Shown in pieces: positions 63,475 through 64,000 of a stretch of DNA of 64,000 nucleotides. Origin of the DNA: Glomus cerebriforme. Taxonomy: Eukaryota; Glomeromycota; Glomeromycetes; Glomerales; Glomeraceae. Positions within the stretch are counted from its first letter, which is position 1, and each line of letters starts with the position of its first letter. The stretch is from assembly GCA_003550305.1 (NCBI GenBank), contig QKYT01000052.1, forward strand, positions 48,718-112,717, read 5' to 3'. The notes beneath the pieces were generated by a model that ran no database searches, had not been told where the DNA came from, and worked only from the letters and a program-made list of their open reading frames with translations. Both the position numbers and the translations under genes were made by a program.

Positions 63475-64000
63475 ATGAACACTCCTTTGCCTGCTGGATG
63501 GAATTCATACGTGAGTCGATATGATCATGTTCTTTTATTGTTTAATTGATGAAGATTAAAATTCATTGTCGTTCCCGTTTCTCATTTTAGGTTGACCCGG
63601 CAGGGCGAATTTATTGTACGTATTCATTGTTCTTTTGATTATGAACTTGTTATTTTAAACTTTATATTTCATTTCTTTTTAATAGATCATGATACAAGTA
63701 CCGGCGTTACTCAATGGGTAACTATTGAAACCTTTACTTTCTTTTGTATCAAGTATTTAGATTTGCTTACGCTTAACAAAACAAATTTATATTGAATTTA
63801 TACTAGAATCCTCCTTCAGTAAATCCACCCATAGCAGTTTCAACATCTCGTCCAAAGAAATCAGGCTTTCTTCAAAATATCTCGAATTTTATTCAAACTG
63901 CTAATCAACAAGCTATACAACAGAGACAACAACAACAACTACTGCTACAACAAAATCCTGCTTTGGCTCGACAAATCATAGCGAATAACCGGCGACAAAG
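63475..64000 (+). CDS. WW-domain protein, 5' part only
   Basis: Four exons are visible: 63475-63510, 63591-63615, 63686-63717 and 63807 to the window edge. The protein starts MNTPLPAGWNSY. A WW domain fills residues 5-34, with W9, the aromatic pair Y20-Y21 and W31 followed by Asn-Pro-Pro. Exons 2 and 3 are only 25 and 32 nt. After the domain the sequence becomes Gln-rich (a run of Gln around 63915-63955) and is still open at 64000, so the C-terminus lies outside the window. WW domains bind Pro-rich peptides; the partner and role are unknown. The gene could be a small WW adaptor or part of a larger protein. Confidence 0.8.

Overview
This window looks like nuclear DNA of an early-diverging fungus, most consistent with an arbuscular mycorrhizal (Glomeromycotina, Rhizophagus-like) genome. 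The reasons are the very high AT content, long A/T homopolymers, many short introns (mostly about 60-140 nt, GT-AG), opisthokont gene families (full-length neurofibromin, LRRC40, SDF2, HP1, tricalbin-like, LAM/Sip3) and decayed mobile-element debris of a kind I recall from Rhizophagus. The organism call is inference. I rebuilt gene models by hand from splice signals, reading frame and family motifs. For every complete gene the exon lengths sum to a multiple of three.

Layout. 1-5045 is gene-poor; it holds a 1.2 kb element with 73-bp terminal inverted repeats and a 10-bp target duplication (1442-2678). 5046-9882 carries two minus-strand genes, a WD40 protein and an LRRC40-like protein. After a 3.2 kb gap, 13092-17585 (+) encodes an SMP/C2 tricalbin-like lipid-transfer protein. 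18738-22304 (-) is a CSC1/OSCA/TMEM63 channel and 22978-24258 (-) an HP1-like chromo/chromoshadow protein. 24259-30177 is a graveyard: three diverged copies of a decayed membrane-protein gene, a foldback repeat and a DDE-transposase-like relic. 30178-31830 (+) is an intronless beta-lactamase-like serine hydrolase. 33140-33452 is another broken coding fragment.

34254-35359 (-) is an SDF2-like ER protein, followed by a U2 snRNA (about 35775-35933, -) and an SPX-RING E3 ligase (36368-38480, -). 40617-42191 (+) is a class IV aminotransferase-like protein, convergent with an intronless NTP-transferase (42401-43249, -). 43671-49078 (-) is a 19-exon Sip3/LAM-type BAR-PH-GRAM-VASt-TM protein. 50723-60603 (+) is a 25-exon neurofibromin/IRA RasGAP. 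60846-62761 (-) is a cytochrome P450, and a WW-domain gene runs off the right edge (63475-64000, +).

Functionally the genes are unrelated housekeeping and signalling genes rather than a cluster. Several fit nutrient and membrane signalling: RasGAP (Ras/cAMP), SPX-RING (phosphate or inositol pyrophosphate sensing), CSC1 (osmosensitive cation channel), and two ER-plasma membrane contact-site lipid-transfer proteins (SMP/C2 and Sip3-like). I found no defence system, CRISPR array or clear tRNA. The most novel-looking items are the TIR element, a possible 12-nt in-frame microexon, two GC-AG introns, and the decayed paralog array.
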